From assembly GCF_002752655.1 (NCBI RefSeq), contig NZ_CP023737.1, forward strand, positions 1 through 64,000: 64,000 nt of DNA, in the 5' to 3' direction. The translations under genes were made by a program, and so were the position numbers. The DNA comes from Methylosinus trichosporium OB3b. GTDB lineage: Bacteria > Pseudomonadota > Alphaproteobacteria > Rhizobiales > Beijerinckiaceae. A model generated the notes under the pieces. The model was not told the DNA's origin. It worked only from the letters and a program-made list of their open reading frames with translations, and made no database searches. Below are positions 36,325 to 45,407 of the stretch, one piece after another. How positions within the stretch are numbered: the first letter of the stretch is position 1; the number at the start of each line of letters is the position of its first letter.

Positions 36325-37482
36325 GTGGATTCGAAGCATATTCAGCGGTTTGCGGTTTTTTGCGGGGCGGCGCTCATTGCGGGCTGCTCGGTGATTCCGG
36401 GCAGCGGGCCGTCGGGTGATTCGATGGTCGAGGCGGCGGCCTCGGCGACGCCGTCCTTCGTCGGGGTGGAGATCGACGAATTTTCGCTCGAGGTGCTGGG
36501 GCGGCGGCGGGAGCCGTCGCTGCGCGGCTCCTTCGGCGACCATCGTGCGCCGGCGACGCAGCCGATCGGCGTCGGCGACGCGCTGCAGATCACGGTCTGG
36601 GAGGCGGCGGGCGGCGGTCTGTTCTCCTCCGGCGGGGCCTCGAGCCCGGGTTCGCGCTCGGCGACGATCCCCGAGCAGACAGTAGGGCGCGACGGATCGG
36701 TGACCGTGCCCTACGCCGGGCGCATCCAGGTCGCCGGCCGCAGCCAGCAGGAGGTGGAGGCGATCATTGTCGAGCAGCTGCGCGGCAAGTCGATCGAGCC
36801 GCAGGCGCTGGTGACTGTGACGCACAATGTGTCGAACATGGTGACGGTGACCGGCGAGGTGTCGCAGAGCGCGCGCGTGCCGCTGACGCTGCGGGGCGAC
36901 AAGGTGATGGATGTGATCGCCTCGGCCGGCGGGTTCAAGACGCCGGTGCACGAGACCTTCGTCAGCCTGACGCGCGGCGACCGCACGGCGCGGGTGCCTG
37001 TCGGCGCTATCCTGGCGACGCCGCGGGAAAATATCTATGTGCGGCCGGGCGATGTGGTGACGGTGGAGCATACGCCGCAGACCTTCACCGTGGCGGGGGC
37101 GACGGGGTCGAACTCGGTGCTGGAGTTTGGCGCGCGCAGCCTGACGCTGGAGGAGGCGATCGGCAAGGCCGGCGGGATCGAGGACCAGCGGGCCGATCCG
37201 GCGGCCCTGTTCGTGCTGCGCTACGAGCCGAGCGGGATCGTGTCGCAATATCCGACGACAACGCCGGTTCTGGCCGCGCGGGCGCAAGTTCCTGTGGCCT
37301 ATCATCTCGACATGCGGGACCCGAAGGCGATGTTCGCGGCGCGCCGCTTCGCGATGCGTGACAAGGACATTCTGTTCGTTTCGAACGCCGGTCTGACGGA
37401 GGCGGGCAAGGTGCTGAAATTGGTGTCGATGCTGACGCAGCCGGCGATCCAGGGGGTTCTGGTTCAGTCGCGGCTCAAATAA
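36325..37482 (+). CDS. Polysaccharide export outer-membrane lipoprotein (Wza/GumB-like)
   Basis: Predicted outer-membrane channel for polysaccharide export. From GTG 36325 the 385-aa product begins with a lipoprotein signal (FAVFCGAALIAGCSVIPGSG; lipobox LIAGC). The Poly_export domain follows (GVGDALQITVWEAAGGGLFS, then TVPYAGRIQVAGRSQQEVEA), with SLBB-type repeats (VTGEVSQSARVPLTLRG and VAGATGSNSVLEFGARSLTL). The GTG has GAGG 5 nt upstream and gives a compact signal peptide; the open frame continues to 36181. No Wzc-type copolymerase is adjacent. Confidence 0.88.
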   Translation: MDSKHIQRFAVFCGAALIAGCSVIPGSGPSGDSMVEAAASATPSFVGVEIDEFSLEVLGRRREPSLRGSFGDHRAPATQPIGVGDALQITVWEAAGGGLFSSGGASSPGSRSATIPEQTVGRDGSVTVPYAGRIQVAGRSQQEVEAIIVEQLRGKSIEPQALVTVTHNVSNMVTVTGEVSQSARVPLTLRGDKVMDVIASAGGFKTPVHETFVSLTRGDRTARVPVGAILATPRENIYVRPGDVVTVEHTPQTFTVAGATGSNSVLEFGARSLTLEEAIGKAGGIEDQRADPAALFVLRYEPSGIVSQYPTTTPVLAARAQVPVAYHLDMRDPKAMFAARRFAMRDKDILFVSNAGLTEAGKVLKLVSMLTQPAIQGVLVQSRLK

Positions 37483-37797
37483 GGCCGAAAACCGTCGCAG
37501 GGGCGGCGATAATCGGTTGACGTGGCGGAGCGGCGCAGGCAAGCTGAAGGTGGCCGAATGCTGCGGCGCCGCAAACGGACGTGCGATTCGAGGGACTCGC
37601 GGGACCGAGGCGCGACAACGTTCCGATCGGCTGCGGTGTGTGAGAAGTTCGGGTTCGGTTCATCCGAGTTCAGCGCCGAATGAGGCGCGTGGAACGCCTG
37701 GCGTCGGAAATGGGGCGATGCCGCGTCGCGAGGCGCGGGGCCGCCCCGGAGCCTGGTCGCGAGGCGCCGAGCGCTTCACAATTGTCGAGGGGGCTTC
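37483..37797. other. Intergenic region without recognised features
   Basis: About 315 bp between the export lipoprotein gene and the second CDP-alcohol phosphatidyltransferase gene, both on the plus strand. No gene, repeat or terminator with a T-run is visible; frames here are short and lack ribosome binding sites. Confidence 0.4.
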
Positions 37798-38577
37798 TTG
37801 GCGGATCGATTGAACACGAGCGTGCTGGCGACTTGCGAGCGACGGCTCTTGGGCGCAATCGTTCAGCGCCTTCCGACCTGGGTGCTGCCGGACCAGCTGA
37901 CGGCGGTCGGGCTGCTGGGAGCGGCGGCGACGGGGGCGGGGTTTCTGCTGTGCCATTGGTCGGCGTGGTTCCTGGCGCTGGTGGTGGCGGGGCTGGCGAC
38001 GAACTGGTTCGGCGATTCGCTGGACGGGTCGCTGGCGCGGCACCGGTCGATCGAGCGGCCTCGCTACGGCTTCCTTCTGGATCATTCGAGCGATCTGATC
38101 GCGATGAGCCTGATCGTAGTGGGGCTCGGGGCGTCGCCTTTTTTCACCATGCCGTCGGCGCTGTTCGTGCTGTCGCTCTATCTGCTGATGAGCTCCTACA
38201 CCTATCTCCGCGTGGCGACGGAGGGGGTGCATCGCCTGTCCTACGGCGGCATGGGAGCGACGGAGTTCCGGATTCTGGTGGCGGTGTGGGCGCTGATCGC
38301 GCACTGGGCCGGCCCCGGCCTGATCGAGGCGCGAATCCTGCGGTTCGCCTGGATCGACGTGTCGGTGGGCGGCCTGTCGGCCGTCGCCTTCACTTTGTTC
38401 GTGCTGATGGTTCGCCGCGATCTCGCGAAGATGGAGGCGGAGGAGGACGTCGGCGCGAGCGCGACGGTCCATCGCCTGCCGGCGCCGCGCCGGCGCGAGA
38501 CGGCCGAGCCGCAGACCCTGCCGCCGCCACCCGCCGCCGAGCCGGCCCCGCAGCTCCAGGGCGCATCGCTGCGATAG
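37798..38577 (+). CDS. CDP-alcohol phosphatidyltransferase family membrane protein
   Basis: 259-aa inner-membrane enzyme joining a CDP-linked alcohol or diacylglycerol to a second alcohol in phospholipid synthesis. The full catalytic motif is present: LDGSLARHRSIERPRYGFLL followed by DHSSD (pattern DGxxARx8GxxxDxxxD). About six helices follow, then a Pro-rich tail of about 50 residues. Start is TTG with GAGGGGG about 5 nt upstream. Its exact substrate pair is unknown. A degenerate paralog lies at 35285-35956. Confidence 0.85.
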   Translation: MADRLNTSVLATCERRLLGAIVQRLPTWVLPDQLTAVGLLGAAATGAGFLLCHWSAWFLALVVAGLATNWFGDSLDGSLARHRSIERPRYGFLLDHSSDLIAMSLIVVGLGASPFFTMPSALFVLSLYLLMSSYTYLRVATEGVHRLSYGGMGATEFRILVAVWALIAHWAGPGLIEARILRFAWIDVSVGGLSAVAFTLFVLMVRRDLAKMEAEEDVGASATVHRLPAPRRRETAEPQTLPPPPAAEPAPQLQGASLR

Positions 38578-38746
38578 GCTGTTGCAGCAGCGTTCACGCT
38601 CACTTATTTCTGAGCCTCGGGCCGGAACAGCGGGCGCCTCTGGTCGCTGGCCCCCCGCCTTGTTTTTTCGATTGCGAGCGCCAGTTCGTCGGCTGAAGGG
38701 CCGGCGCGGCGGGCGTCGCCCAAGCGAGCATCACGGCGTTTTCGGC

Positions 38747-39799
38747 ATGAGAAGCGACAGTCGCGACATCGCCCTCGTGACGGGGGCGAGCGGGTTCATC
38801 GGCGGCGCCGTCGCCTCCCTGTTGCTCGAGCAGGGCTTTGCGGTGCGCGCTCTGGTCCGGCGCAGCAGCCCGAAGACCAATTTGCGCGCACAATTCGAGA
38901 TCGTCGAAGGCGATGTGACCGATCGCGACAGCCTGCGCAGGGCGATGGCCGGCGCGCGCTATGTTTTTCATGTCGCGGCCGATTATCGCCTTTGGGCGCG
39001 CGATCCGCAGACCATTCTTCACACCAATGTCGAAGGAACGCGCCTCGTGATGGAGGAGGCGCTACGCGCCGGCGTCGAGCGGATCGTGCATACGAGCAGC
39101 GTCGCGACGCTCGCGCCCGATGCGCAGGGGCTTTGCGACGAGACGCGCCGACTCGCCTGCGACGCGCGGCTCGGTCCCTATAAGCGCAGCAAGCTGCTCT
39201 CGGAGCGGCTGGTCGAGGAGATGATCGAGCGAGATAGACTGCCCGCGGTCATCGTCAATCCCTCGGCTCCGCTCGGCCCGGGCGATGTGCGCCCGACGCC
39301 GACCGGGCGCATCATCGTGGAGGCGATGCGCGGCAACATGCCCGCCTATGTCGACACCGGTCTCGCCGTCGTCCATGTCGCCGATGTCGCTGCCGGCCAT
39401 CTCTCTGCGCTGCAGCACGGGCGCATCGGCGAGCGTTATATTCTCGGCGGCGACAATCTCGCTCTCTCGACCTTGCTCGGAGAGGTGGCGCGCCTCTCCG
39501 GCCGGCGGCCGCCGCGCGTGCGTTTGCCACGCTGGCCCCTGGTGCCGCTCGCCCACGCCAATGAAGCGCTCGCCCGCGTCATCGGCCACGAGCCCTTCCT
39601 CAATGTCGAGAGCTTGCGCCTCTCGGCGACGACCATGTTCTTCGATCACGGCAAGGCCGCGCGCGAGCTCGGCTATCGTCCACGTCCCTATCGTCAGGCG
39701 CTCGCCGACGCGGTCGACTGGTTTCGCGCGGGCGCCAGGACGGAGCCGCGCATGCTCGGCGAGGCGCGCGGAGCCCATGATGGCGCGCTGCGCAAATAA
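38747..39799 (+). CDS. hpnA: Hopanoid-associated sugar epimerase HpnA
   Basis: 350-aa extended SDR (NAD-dependent epimerase/dehydratase) with VTGASGFIGGAVASLL at the N-terminus, catalytic YKRSK within LGPYKRSKLLSE, and the HpnA-like stretches HVAADYRLWARDP and VNPSAPLGPGDVRPTPTGRI. It is associated with hopanoid side-chain (ribosyl) modification in hopanoid producers. The ATG lacks a strong ribosome binding site; the open frame extends to 38582 but the Rossmann fold begins right after this ATG. The other hpn genes are not in the window. Confidence 0.9.
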   Translation: MRSDSRDIALVTGASGFIGGAVASLLLEQGFAVRALVRRSSPKTNLRAQFEIVEGDVTDRDSLRRAMAGARYVFHVAADYRLWARDPQTILHTNVEGTRLVMEEALRAGVERIVHTSSVATLAPDAQGLCDETRRLACDARLGPYKRSKLLSERLVEEMIERDRLPAVIVNPSAPLGPGDVRPTPTGRIIVEAMRGNMPAYVDTGLAVVHVADVAAGHLSALQHGRIGERYILGGDNLALSTLLGEVARLSGRRPPRVRLPRWPLVPLAHANEALARVIGHEPFLNVESLRLSATTMFFDHGKAARELGYRPRPYRQALADAVDWFRAGARTEPRMLGEARGAHDGALRK

Positions 39800-39900
39800 G
39801 ACGACGCACGGCGCCGATAGCGTGAGCGCAGGCGGCTCTTGCATGACGCGCGGCGAAAGGGCAATGCTCGCGTCATCTGTTGTTCGGCTAGAGAGCGATC

Positions 39901-40221
39901 ATGTTTTTGGTTCGGAGCGCGCGGCGCGTTCCGCCCGCGGCGGCTCGCGCTTGCGTCCTCGCGGTCCTCGCCGCATGGCCGACGCCGGCCCTGCCGCAGG
40001 CTTCGCCCGGCTTCACGCTCTGCGTCACGCCGCAGCCTCCTGCCTGCGCCCTCGCCGCCAAAGCGGCCCCATCCTGCGACGCCGAGATCGAGGCCTATGT
40101 CGCTCTGGTGTTCCGCTATCGCGAATGTCTCGCCCATGAGACCGAGCGCGCGGTGGCGCAATCGAATGATGTGATCGACGGCTGGCGCTGCAAGCGCTTC
40201 GGCGACCGGTGCCGGCGTTGA
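39901..40221 (+). CDS. Small secreted hypothetical protein
   Basis: 106 residues with an N-terminal signal-like segment (VPPAAARACVLAVLAAWPTP) and a mature part with Cys at LCV, ACA, SCD, ECL, RCK and RCRR, suggesting disulfides. No family recognised. It overlaps the start of the glycosyltransferase gene by 13 bp, suggesting coupling. Confidence 0.55.
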   Translation: MFLVRSARRVPPAAARACVLAVLAAWPTPALPQASPGFTLCVTPQPPACALAAKAAPSCDAEIEAYVALVFRYRECLAHETERAVAQSNDVIDGWRCKRFGDRCRR

Positions 40222-41504
40222 CCGCGGCGGCGGTCTATGATGTCACGCGCCTCGTGACGCGCGCGCTCAACCGCACCCCCAATGGCATCGACAGGGTCGA
40301 TTTCGCTCTGGCGCGGCATTTTCTCGAAGGGCCGGACAATGCGAATGTCGCGCTCGCCTGCGCCGCGCTCGGGCCGCGTCTCGCCCACGCCGCCGACGCG
40401 TTCGGCACGCTCGTCGATATAGAGACGTTTTGGAACGAGCTCGTCGATCCAGGCGCCGATCCGGTGTTCGAGGCGCTGATCCGCGCCTTCGACGCGCCGC
40501 CTTCGACGGGCGGCGCCGCGCGGGTGAAGCGCTCCGGATTGGATGTGGTGGGGGAAAACTGGCGCGCCATGCGGCGCTGGGCGTTCCGGCTCGGTCGCGC
40601 GACGCGGCAGGCGCCGCAGGGCGCCGTCTATGTCAACGCCAGCCAGTTCCCGCTCGACAAGGACTGGCACATTCGCTGGCTGCGCGGGCGGCCGGATGTG
40701 AAGTCCGTCTTCTTCGTCCATGATCTGCTGCCGCTCGACGCGCCGGAGTTCTTTCGTCCCGCCGAGCAGGGCAAGCATTTGCGCGCCATGCGCAACATTG
40801 TGAGCCTCGCCGCCGGCGTCATCGTGGGGTCGGAGGCGGTGGCGCGGCGCGTGCGCGCCTTCGCGGCCGAGCAGGGCAGGGCGGATCTGCCGCTCTGTCT
40901 CGCCGGCCTGCCGGTCGCGCCGGTTTTTCTGAACGGCCCGCCGGCCGATCCGCGTCTCGCGGGCCGCGCCTATTTCGTCTGCTGCGGGACGATCGAGCCG
41001 CGCAAGAATCATATGACGCTGCTCGGCGTCTGGCGCGATCTCGCCGAGCGCCTCGGCCCGGCGTCGCCGAAGCTGGTGCTAGTCGGCAAGCGCGGTTGGC
41101 ATAATGAGAATGTGCTCGACCTTCTGGAGCGCTGCGCGGCGCTGCGCCCCCATGTGATCGAGGCCTCCGGCCTGTCGACGCCGGCCTTGCGCAGCCTGCT
41201 CGCCGGCGCGACAGCGGCGCTCGCTCCCTCCTTCGGCGAGGGCTTCGGCCTGCCGGTGGCCGAGGCGGCGGCCTGCGGCGCGCCGGTGATCGCCTCCGAC
41301 ATAGAGACATTCCGCGAGATCGCTGACGATTCGCTGGACTATGTCGATCCGCTGGACGGTCTCGGCTGGCGCGACGCCATTCTCGCCTATTGCGAGCCGG
41401 GTTCGTGCCGGAGGGCGGAGGCGATGGTGCGGCTGGCGGAATTTCCACGCCGGGAGGTCGCCGGATTTTTGCGAACGGTCGACGATTTCATCGCCGGGCT
41501 GTGA
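40209..41504 (+). CDS. Glycosyltransferase family 4 (GT-B) protein
   Basis: 431-aa cytosolic glycosyltransferase. The C-terminal half has the GT4 signatures CGTIEPRKNHMTLLGVWRDL, LVGKRGWHNENV and the donor-binding APSFGEGFGLPVAEAAACGA motif with both Glu residues. The N-terminal half starts DVTRLVTRALNRTPNGIDRV, seen in mannosyl/rhamnosyl-type transferases of capsule and LPS loci. The start is GTG, overlapping the previous gene. The sugar is not predictable here. Confidence 0.88.
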   Translation: MPALTAAAVYDVTRLVTRALNRTPNGIDRVDFALARHFLEGPDNANVALACAALGPRLAHAADAFGTLVDIETFWNELVDPGADPVFEALIRAFDAPPSTGGAARVKRSGLDVVGENWRAMRRWAFRLGRATRQAPQGAVYVNASQFPLDKDWHIRWLRGRPDVKSVFFVHDLLPLDAPEFFRPAEQGKHLRAMRNIVSLAAGVIVGSEAVARRVRAFAAEQGRADLPLCLAGLPVAPVFLNGPPADPRLAGRAYFVCCGTIEPRKNHMTLLGVWRDLAERLGPASPKLVLVGKRGWHNENVLDLLERCAALRPHVIEASGLSTPALRSLLAGATAALAPSFGEGFGLPVAEAAACGAPVIASDIETFREIADDSLDYVDPLDGLGWRDAILAYCEPGSCRRAEAMVRLAEFPRREVAGFLRTVDDFIAGL

Positions 41505-41582
41505 ATGAAGGCTCGTTCTTTCTGCCCGGCCAAATCGGCTGAAGCACGCCATTAGGCTTCATGCCCGCGTCGGGATCGCCGG

Positions 41583-41741
41583 AGCGCCGCCAATCTGACG
41601 CGCGACTTCGCCCGCAGACGTAAGACCGAGACCAAATATCTGCGTTTCGACGCGCTGATCGGCGAGCGGCCGAGCGGCGACGCGTCCGCCGACGAGCGCA
41701 TCGATCATGAGCGTCGCGCGCGCAAGCTCGCGGCGGCCATC
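41583..41741 (+). pseudogene. Remnant of a FecI-type ECF sigma factor
   Basis: Before the TonB receptor remnant, in the same frame, the sequence reads NLTRDFARRRKTETKYLRFD and then ASADERIDHERRARKLAAAI. This is the region-2/linker part of FecI-like iron-responsive sigma factors, which normally continues ALPPRCREVF. Instead it runs straight into a receptor STN motif at about 41742. The start and regions 3-4 are gone. Confidence 0.65.
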
Positions 41742-42945
41742 ACGGGGCTGACCTATCGCTTCGGAGGGCCGGACGAGAACGCGGTGTCGATCATATTGGC
41801 GCAGAACGACGGCGTGCGCAGCGACGCGGGAGCCGAAGCGCTGCCGCCGATCGATGTGGGGGCGGAAGCGAGAACAGACGCGCCCGGCGACCCCGGCGGC
41901 GCGTCCGATCCGAAGGCCTATCGCCACCCGAATGCGAGCACCGAGACCAAGACCAGCACGCCTGTCATGGAGACGCCTATTTCCATCCAGGTCGTTCCGC
42001 AACAGGTGTTGCAGGATCAGCAGGCGGTGCGCCTCGACAAGGCGCTGGAGAATGTGAGCGGCGTCTATACGCTGCCGTCTGGCGGCAGCTATGGAGCCTC
42101 CGCGGATAATTTCCTCATTCGTGGTTCAAGGCCGACAGGATCTATCGTAACGGCGTGCTCCAGCCTAAAGCGTTCGGCACGGTCACCTCGTCCAATGATC
42201 TCGCCGATGTCGACCATGTCGAGGTGCTCAAGGGACCGGCGTCGATCCTCTATGGGCGCATCGAGCCCGGCGCGCTCGTCAATCTCGTGACCAAGTAGCC
42301 GCTCGTGCAGTCTTTTCACGCCGTGGAACAGCAGATCGGCTCATTCGCATTCTATCGGACCACGCTCGATTTCGGCGGTCCGGTCAGCGCCGGCGATGGG
42401 CTCTTTTATCGATTCGATATGGCATATGAAAACGCCGGCTCCTTCATCGACTTCGCCCAGAATGAGCGCGTGTTCATTGCCCCCAAGCTGCGATGGGAGA
42501 TCGACGCGGCCACCCAGATCACCTTCGATTTTCATTATCTGAACACCCGCGATCCGTTCATCAATGGAATTCCGGTCTTCGGCAGTCCGCCTCGGATTCC
42601 AACCTGTCCCGCTCCACCAACCTCTATGACGCGCCTCGCGCGAGCGTCGAGGAAGTGAGATTCGGCTATGCCCTGTCTCATGCTTTCGACGAGAGCTGGA
42701 CGTTGCGGCACCGATTCTCCGCAAATTTCCTCAACGGCGGCAGCAACAATGAAAACTTCCCGTTCGGAACGGCGAGCGCCGCGGGCGTGCTTCCCCGTGG
42801 CGTGGTGGCCGAACATTTCCGCGATGCGCTCTATCAGGCGTCGGCGGCATGGCGAGCTACGTATTTCGTGAACAGCGACGGCCTCGGCAATCTGATGTTC
42901 GGCTCGCCGAGGAGATTCATGGGCTCTGCGCGCGTGACATTCTGA
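41742..42945 (+). pseudogene. Decayed TonB-dependent siderophore receptor
   Basis: The remnant runs from the end of an STN signalling domain (TGLTYRFGG) through the plug (ISIQVVPQQVLQDQQAVRLD, NVSGVYTLPSGG) to the barrel, ending SPRRFMGSARVTF. Lesions: a missing T near 42125 (FLIRG then KADRIYRNGV in another frame), a TAG at 42296-42298 where VTKK is expected, a frameshift near 42580, and a large in-frame loss near 42850 that joins an early barrel strand to the final YFVNSDGLGNLMFG strand. About 390 codons survive of the usual 700-850. Such receptors import ferric siderophores. Confidence 0.85.
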
Positions 42946-43034
42946 CGAAATTTGCCGCTGTCGCGACGGCCCGCCGAGCGTGGGCCGTCGACCTGTATAC
43001 GTGCTTTCCGTCTCCGGGAGCGCCGGCGCAGATC

Positions 43035-43336
43035 TCACTTCGCGAAAACGCGCGCGAGCGAGATCCGCCCGCGAAGATCAGGATGGTCTGAAAGCCGACC
43101 GCGCCGACGACCCATTTCAAAATATCGGTCTTGGCCTCGGAGATGCTGGATTTCAGTTCGGCCCTGAGCTTTCCCGAGTCCGCCTCGATCGTGACCACAT
43201 CCGCCTTGATACGAGACCGCCCTGCATGGCCTCGCCCAGCGCCTCGGCGAGCGTTTCCGCCTGCTTGGAGCTGAAGCGTCCCTTGTCCCGCAGCATGCGG
43301 GACGATCGAAGCGTGTCGAAGAGTAGGGCCGCTCAT
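43035..43336 (-). pseudogene. Frameshifted paralog of the 93-aa membrane protein gene
   Basis: Aligned to the intact gene at 43407-43688, this copy has an extra G right after ATGAGC, a missing base near 43212 (TATCAAGG for TATCCAAGG) and another indel near 43065. The protein is readable only by switching frames: LLFDTLRSSRMLRDKGRFSS, AETLAEALGEAMQ, KTDILKWVVGAVGFQTILIF, SLARVFAK. It is a tandem duplicate that has decayed. Confidence 0.85.
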
Positions 43337-43406
43337 GGTCGGCGGAGCGGCGAAGGTCCAATGCTCGCTTTCGGCTTTCGCGCGCTCATTCGTCGATGCG
43401 CGCTCC

Positions 43407-43688
43407 TCACTTCGCGAAAATACGCGCGAGCGACACCAACGCGCCGAGGATCACCAAGGTCTGAAAGCCGATCGCGCCGACGACCCATTTGAGAATATCA
43501 GCCTTGGCCTCGGCGAGCTTCGCCTCGAGCTTGCCTTCGAGTCTCGCCAGATCCGCTTTGGTGGCGAGATCGTCCTGCCCCGCTTCCCCCAGCGCTTCGG
43601 CGAGCGTCTCGGCCTGCTCGGTGGTGAAATGCCCTTTGTCCCGCAGCGTGCGGGACAAACGGAGAGTATCGAAAAGGAGCGCGCTCAT
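43407..43688 (-). CDS. Small coiled-coil membrane protein (DUF1640/CCDC90-like)
   Basis: 93 residues: an N-terminal segment LRDKGHFTTEQAETLAEALG, a short coiled coil (DLATKADLARLEGKLEAKLA) and a C-terminal transmembrane helix (ILKWVVGAIGFQTLVILGAL). This layout is that of small DUF1640-like proteins, often found in duplicated or mobile contexts; function unknown. It lies downstream of the 89-aa hypothetical gene on the same strand, and a decayed copy follows at 43035-43336. Confidence 0.75.
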   Translation of the reverse strand: MSALLFDTLRLSRTLRDKGHFTTEQAETLAEALGEAGQDDLATKADLARLEGKLEAKLAEAKADILKWVVGAIGFQTLVILGALVSLARIFAK

Positions 43689-43723
43689 AGCCCGAATATG
43701 GCGGAGCGCGCCTCAAAAGTCCA

Positions 43724-43993
43724 TCACGCCTCAACCGCCCGCACGCCCCGCGCGGCCTCCGGATAGCGCGCCAGAAAAGCGTGGAGCACCAGAAGCTGAT
43801 CCGCTGCGCGGCGCGTCGCGCCGAGGTCGAGGAAGCCGTCGAGATCGGCGACGATGAGATCGCGAACCGCCGCCGGCCCATGCTTGAGCCCCAGCAGATA
43901 GGAGGCGAGCAGCGCGTCGTGGCGCCGCGAGGGCGGCGTTCGCGCCTCCTTCGAAGTGGGCGCTCTGCCCACCGCGCTCGATTGATGAGCCAT
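43724..43993 (-). CDS. Hypothetical 89-aa protein
   Basis: Starts MAHQSSAVGRAPTSKEARTP with a basic disordered N-terminus, followed by a helical region (LLASYLLGLKHGPAAVRDLI ... LVLHAFLARYPEAARGV). No family recognised. GGGGAGAG lies about 8 nt before this ATG; the open frame continues to 44125 but the extension is less protein-like. Probably co-transcribed with the 93-aa membrane-protein gene. Confidence 0.5.
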   Translation of the reverse strand: MAHQSSAVGRAPTSKEARTPPSRRHDALLASYLLGLKHGPAAVRDLIVADLDGFLDLGATRRAADQLLVLHAFLARYPEAARGVRAVEA

Positions 43994-44108
43994 GATGCAC
44001 TCTCCCCGGAACGCTTCCCCTGGACCCGCTGCGTTCGGGGCTATCCTTACGGACATTTCGTCGCAGACGAAATCGGGGGGAACTACGTAACGGAAGCTCT
44101 GTCGTTTT

Positions 44109-45314
44109 TTAGTCTTTTCCGCCATTTCCGCTCGTCTCGCGCAGACGCGCGAAGCCGGCTTCGAGATCCTCCTTCAGGTCATCGAGATCCTCGAGCCCGA
44201 CCGAGAAGCGCAGCGCCGGACCTTCCGGCGCCCAGCGCGTCGCGGTGCGATAGCTCTCGCAATCGAAGGGCAGCACCAGGCTCTCATAGCCGCCCCAGGA
44301 ATAGCCGAGGCCGAACAGCTCCAGCCCGTCGAGCATCGCCGCCAGCGCGTTCTGCGAGACCGGCTTCAGCACGATCGAGAACAGCCCGGTCGAGCCGGAG
44401 AAATCGCGCTTCCACAACGCATGATCCGGATGTGTCTGCAATGCCGGATGAATGACGCGCGCAACCTCCTCGCGCGCGGCGAGCCAGCGCGCGAGGTCGA
44501 GTCCGGCGCGCTCCGCCTCGCGCAGGCGCAGCTCCATCGTGCGCAGGCCGCGCAGCGCCAGGAAGACGTCCTCGGGCCCCGGGCAGATGGCGAGCGCGTC
44601 ATAGGTCGCGCGCAGGCGCCGCGCCCATTTCGCATTGGCCGAGACGAGGCCGAGCAGGAGATCGGAATGGCCGGAGAGATATTTGGTGCCGGCCTCTATG
44701 GCGAGATCGACGCCGTGCTCATGCGGCGGGAAGAACAGCGGCGTCGCCCAGGTGTTGTCGAGAATGATGCAGGCGCCGCGCTCATGCGCGGCGGCGGCGA
44801 TGGCCGGTATGTCCTGCACCTCGAGGCTCTGCGAGCCGGGCGATTCGGTCAGCACGGCGGATGTGCTCGGCCGCATCAGGCTCGCGATGTCGGCGCCGAT
44901 GCGCGGATCGTAATAGGTGGTCTCGACGCCGAGCCGCTTCAGCACGTCGTCGCAGAAGATGCGCGCCGGCAGATAGCAGGAATCGGTCACGAGGATGTGG
45001 TCGCCCGCCTTCACCGCGGTCAGCAGCGCCAGATTGATCGCGGCGAGGCCGGAGGGGACGGCGACGGCGTCCGCGGCGCCGGAGACTTCGCTCCAGCCCT
45101 CCTCGAGCGCCCGGATCGTCGGCGTGCCCTTGGTGGCGTAGGTATAGGCGCCGCGATTGGCCAGCAGCGCCGCCGTGTCGGGGAACAGCACGGTCGAGCC
45201 GCGGTAGATCGGCGTGTTCACGAAGCCGAACTGCTCCGAGGGCTTGCGCCCGGCATGGGCGAGCCGCGTGCGGCTTCGCATTTTTCGCCTTGATTCCTCG
45301 TTAGTCTCGCTCAT
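44109..45314 (-). CDS. metC: Cystathionine beta-lyase
   Basis: PLP enzyme cleaving cystathionine to homocysteine, pyruvate and ammonia in methionine synthesis. The 401-aa protein belongs to the Cys/Met-metabolism fold-type I family: RGSTVLFPDTAALL, YATKGTPTIRALEEGWSEVS, LDNTWATPLFFPP and the PLP-lysine segment EAGTKYLSGHSDLLLG. The C-terminal ESLVLPFDCESYRTATRW is typical of MetC rather than of gamma-synthases. Divergent from the substrate-binding protein gene. Confidence 0.92.
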   Translation of the reverse strand: MSETNEESRRKMRSRTRLAHAGRKPSEQFGFVNTPIYRGSTVLFPDTAALLANRGAYTYATKGTPTIRALEEGWSEVSGAADAVAVPSGLAAINLALLTAVKAGDHILVTDSCYLPARIFCDDVLKRLGVETTYYDPRIGADIASLMRPSTSAVLTESPGSQSLEVQDIPAIAAAAHERGACIILDNTWATPLFFPPHEHGVDLAIEAGTKYLSGHSDLLLGLVSANAKWARRLRATYDALAICPGPEDVFLALRGLRTMELRLREAERAGLDLARWLAAREEVARVIHPALQTHPDHALWKRDFSGSTGLFSIVLKPVSQNALAAMLDGLELFGLGYSWGGYESLVLPFDCESYRTATRWAPEGPALRFSVGLEDLDDLKEDLEAGFARLRETSGNGGKD

Positions 45315-45407
45315 GTTCGCAAACCCGGGCCTTTCATCGTCGAGCGGAGTCGACTCTATTCGCTCGCAATATAGCGGGTTTCGAGCGTTCCGCCGCGAGG
45401 AGCGGAA

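Noticed and set aside
42968..43492. Plus-strand ORFs over the small membrane-protein pair
   Set aside because: They are antisense to a pseudogene and its intact paralog; no ribosome binding sites or family similarity.
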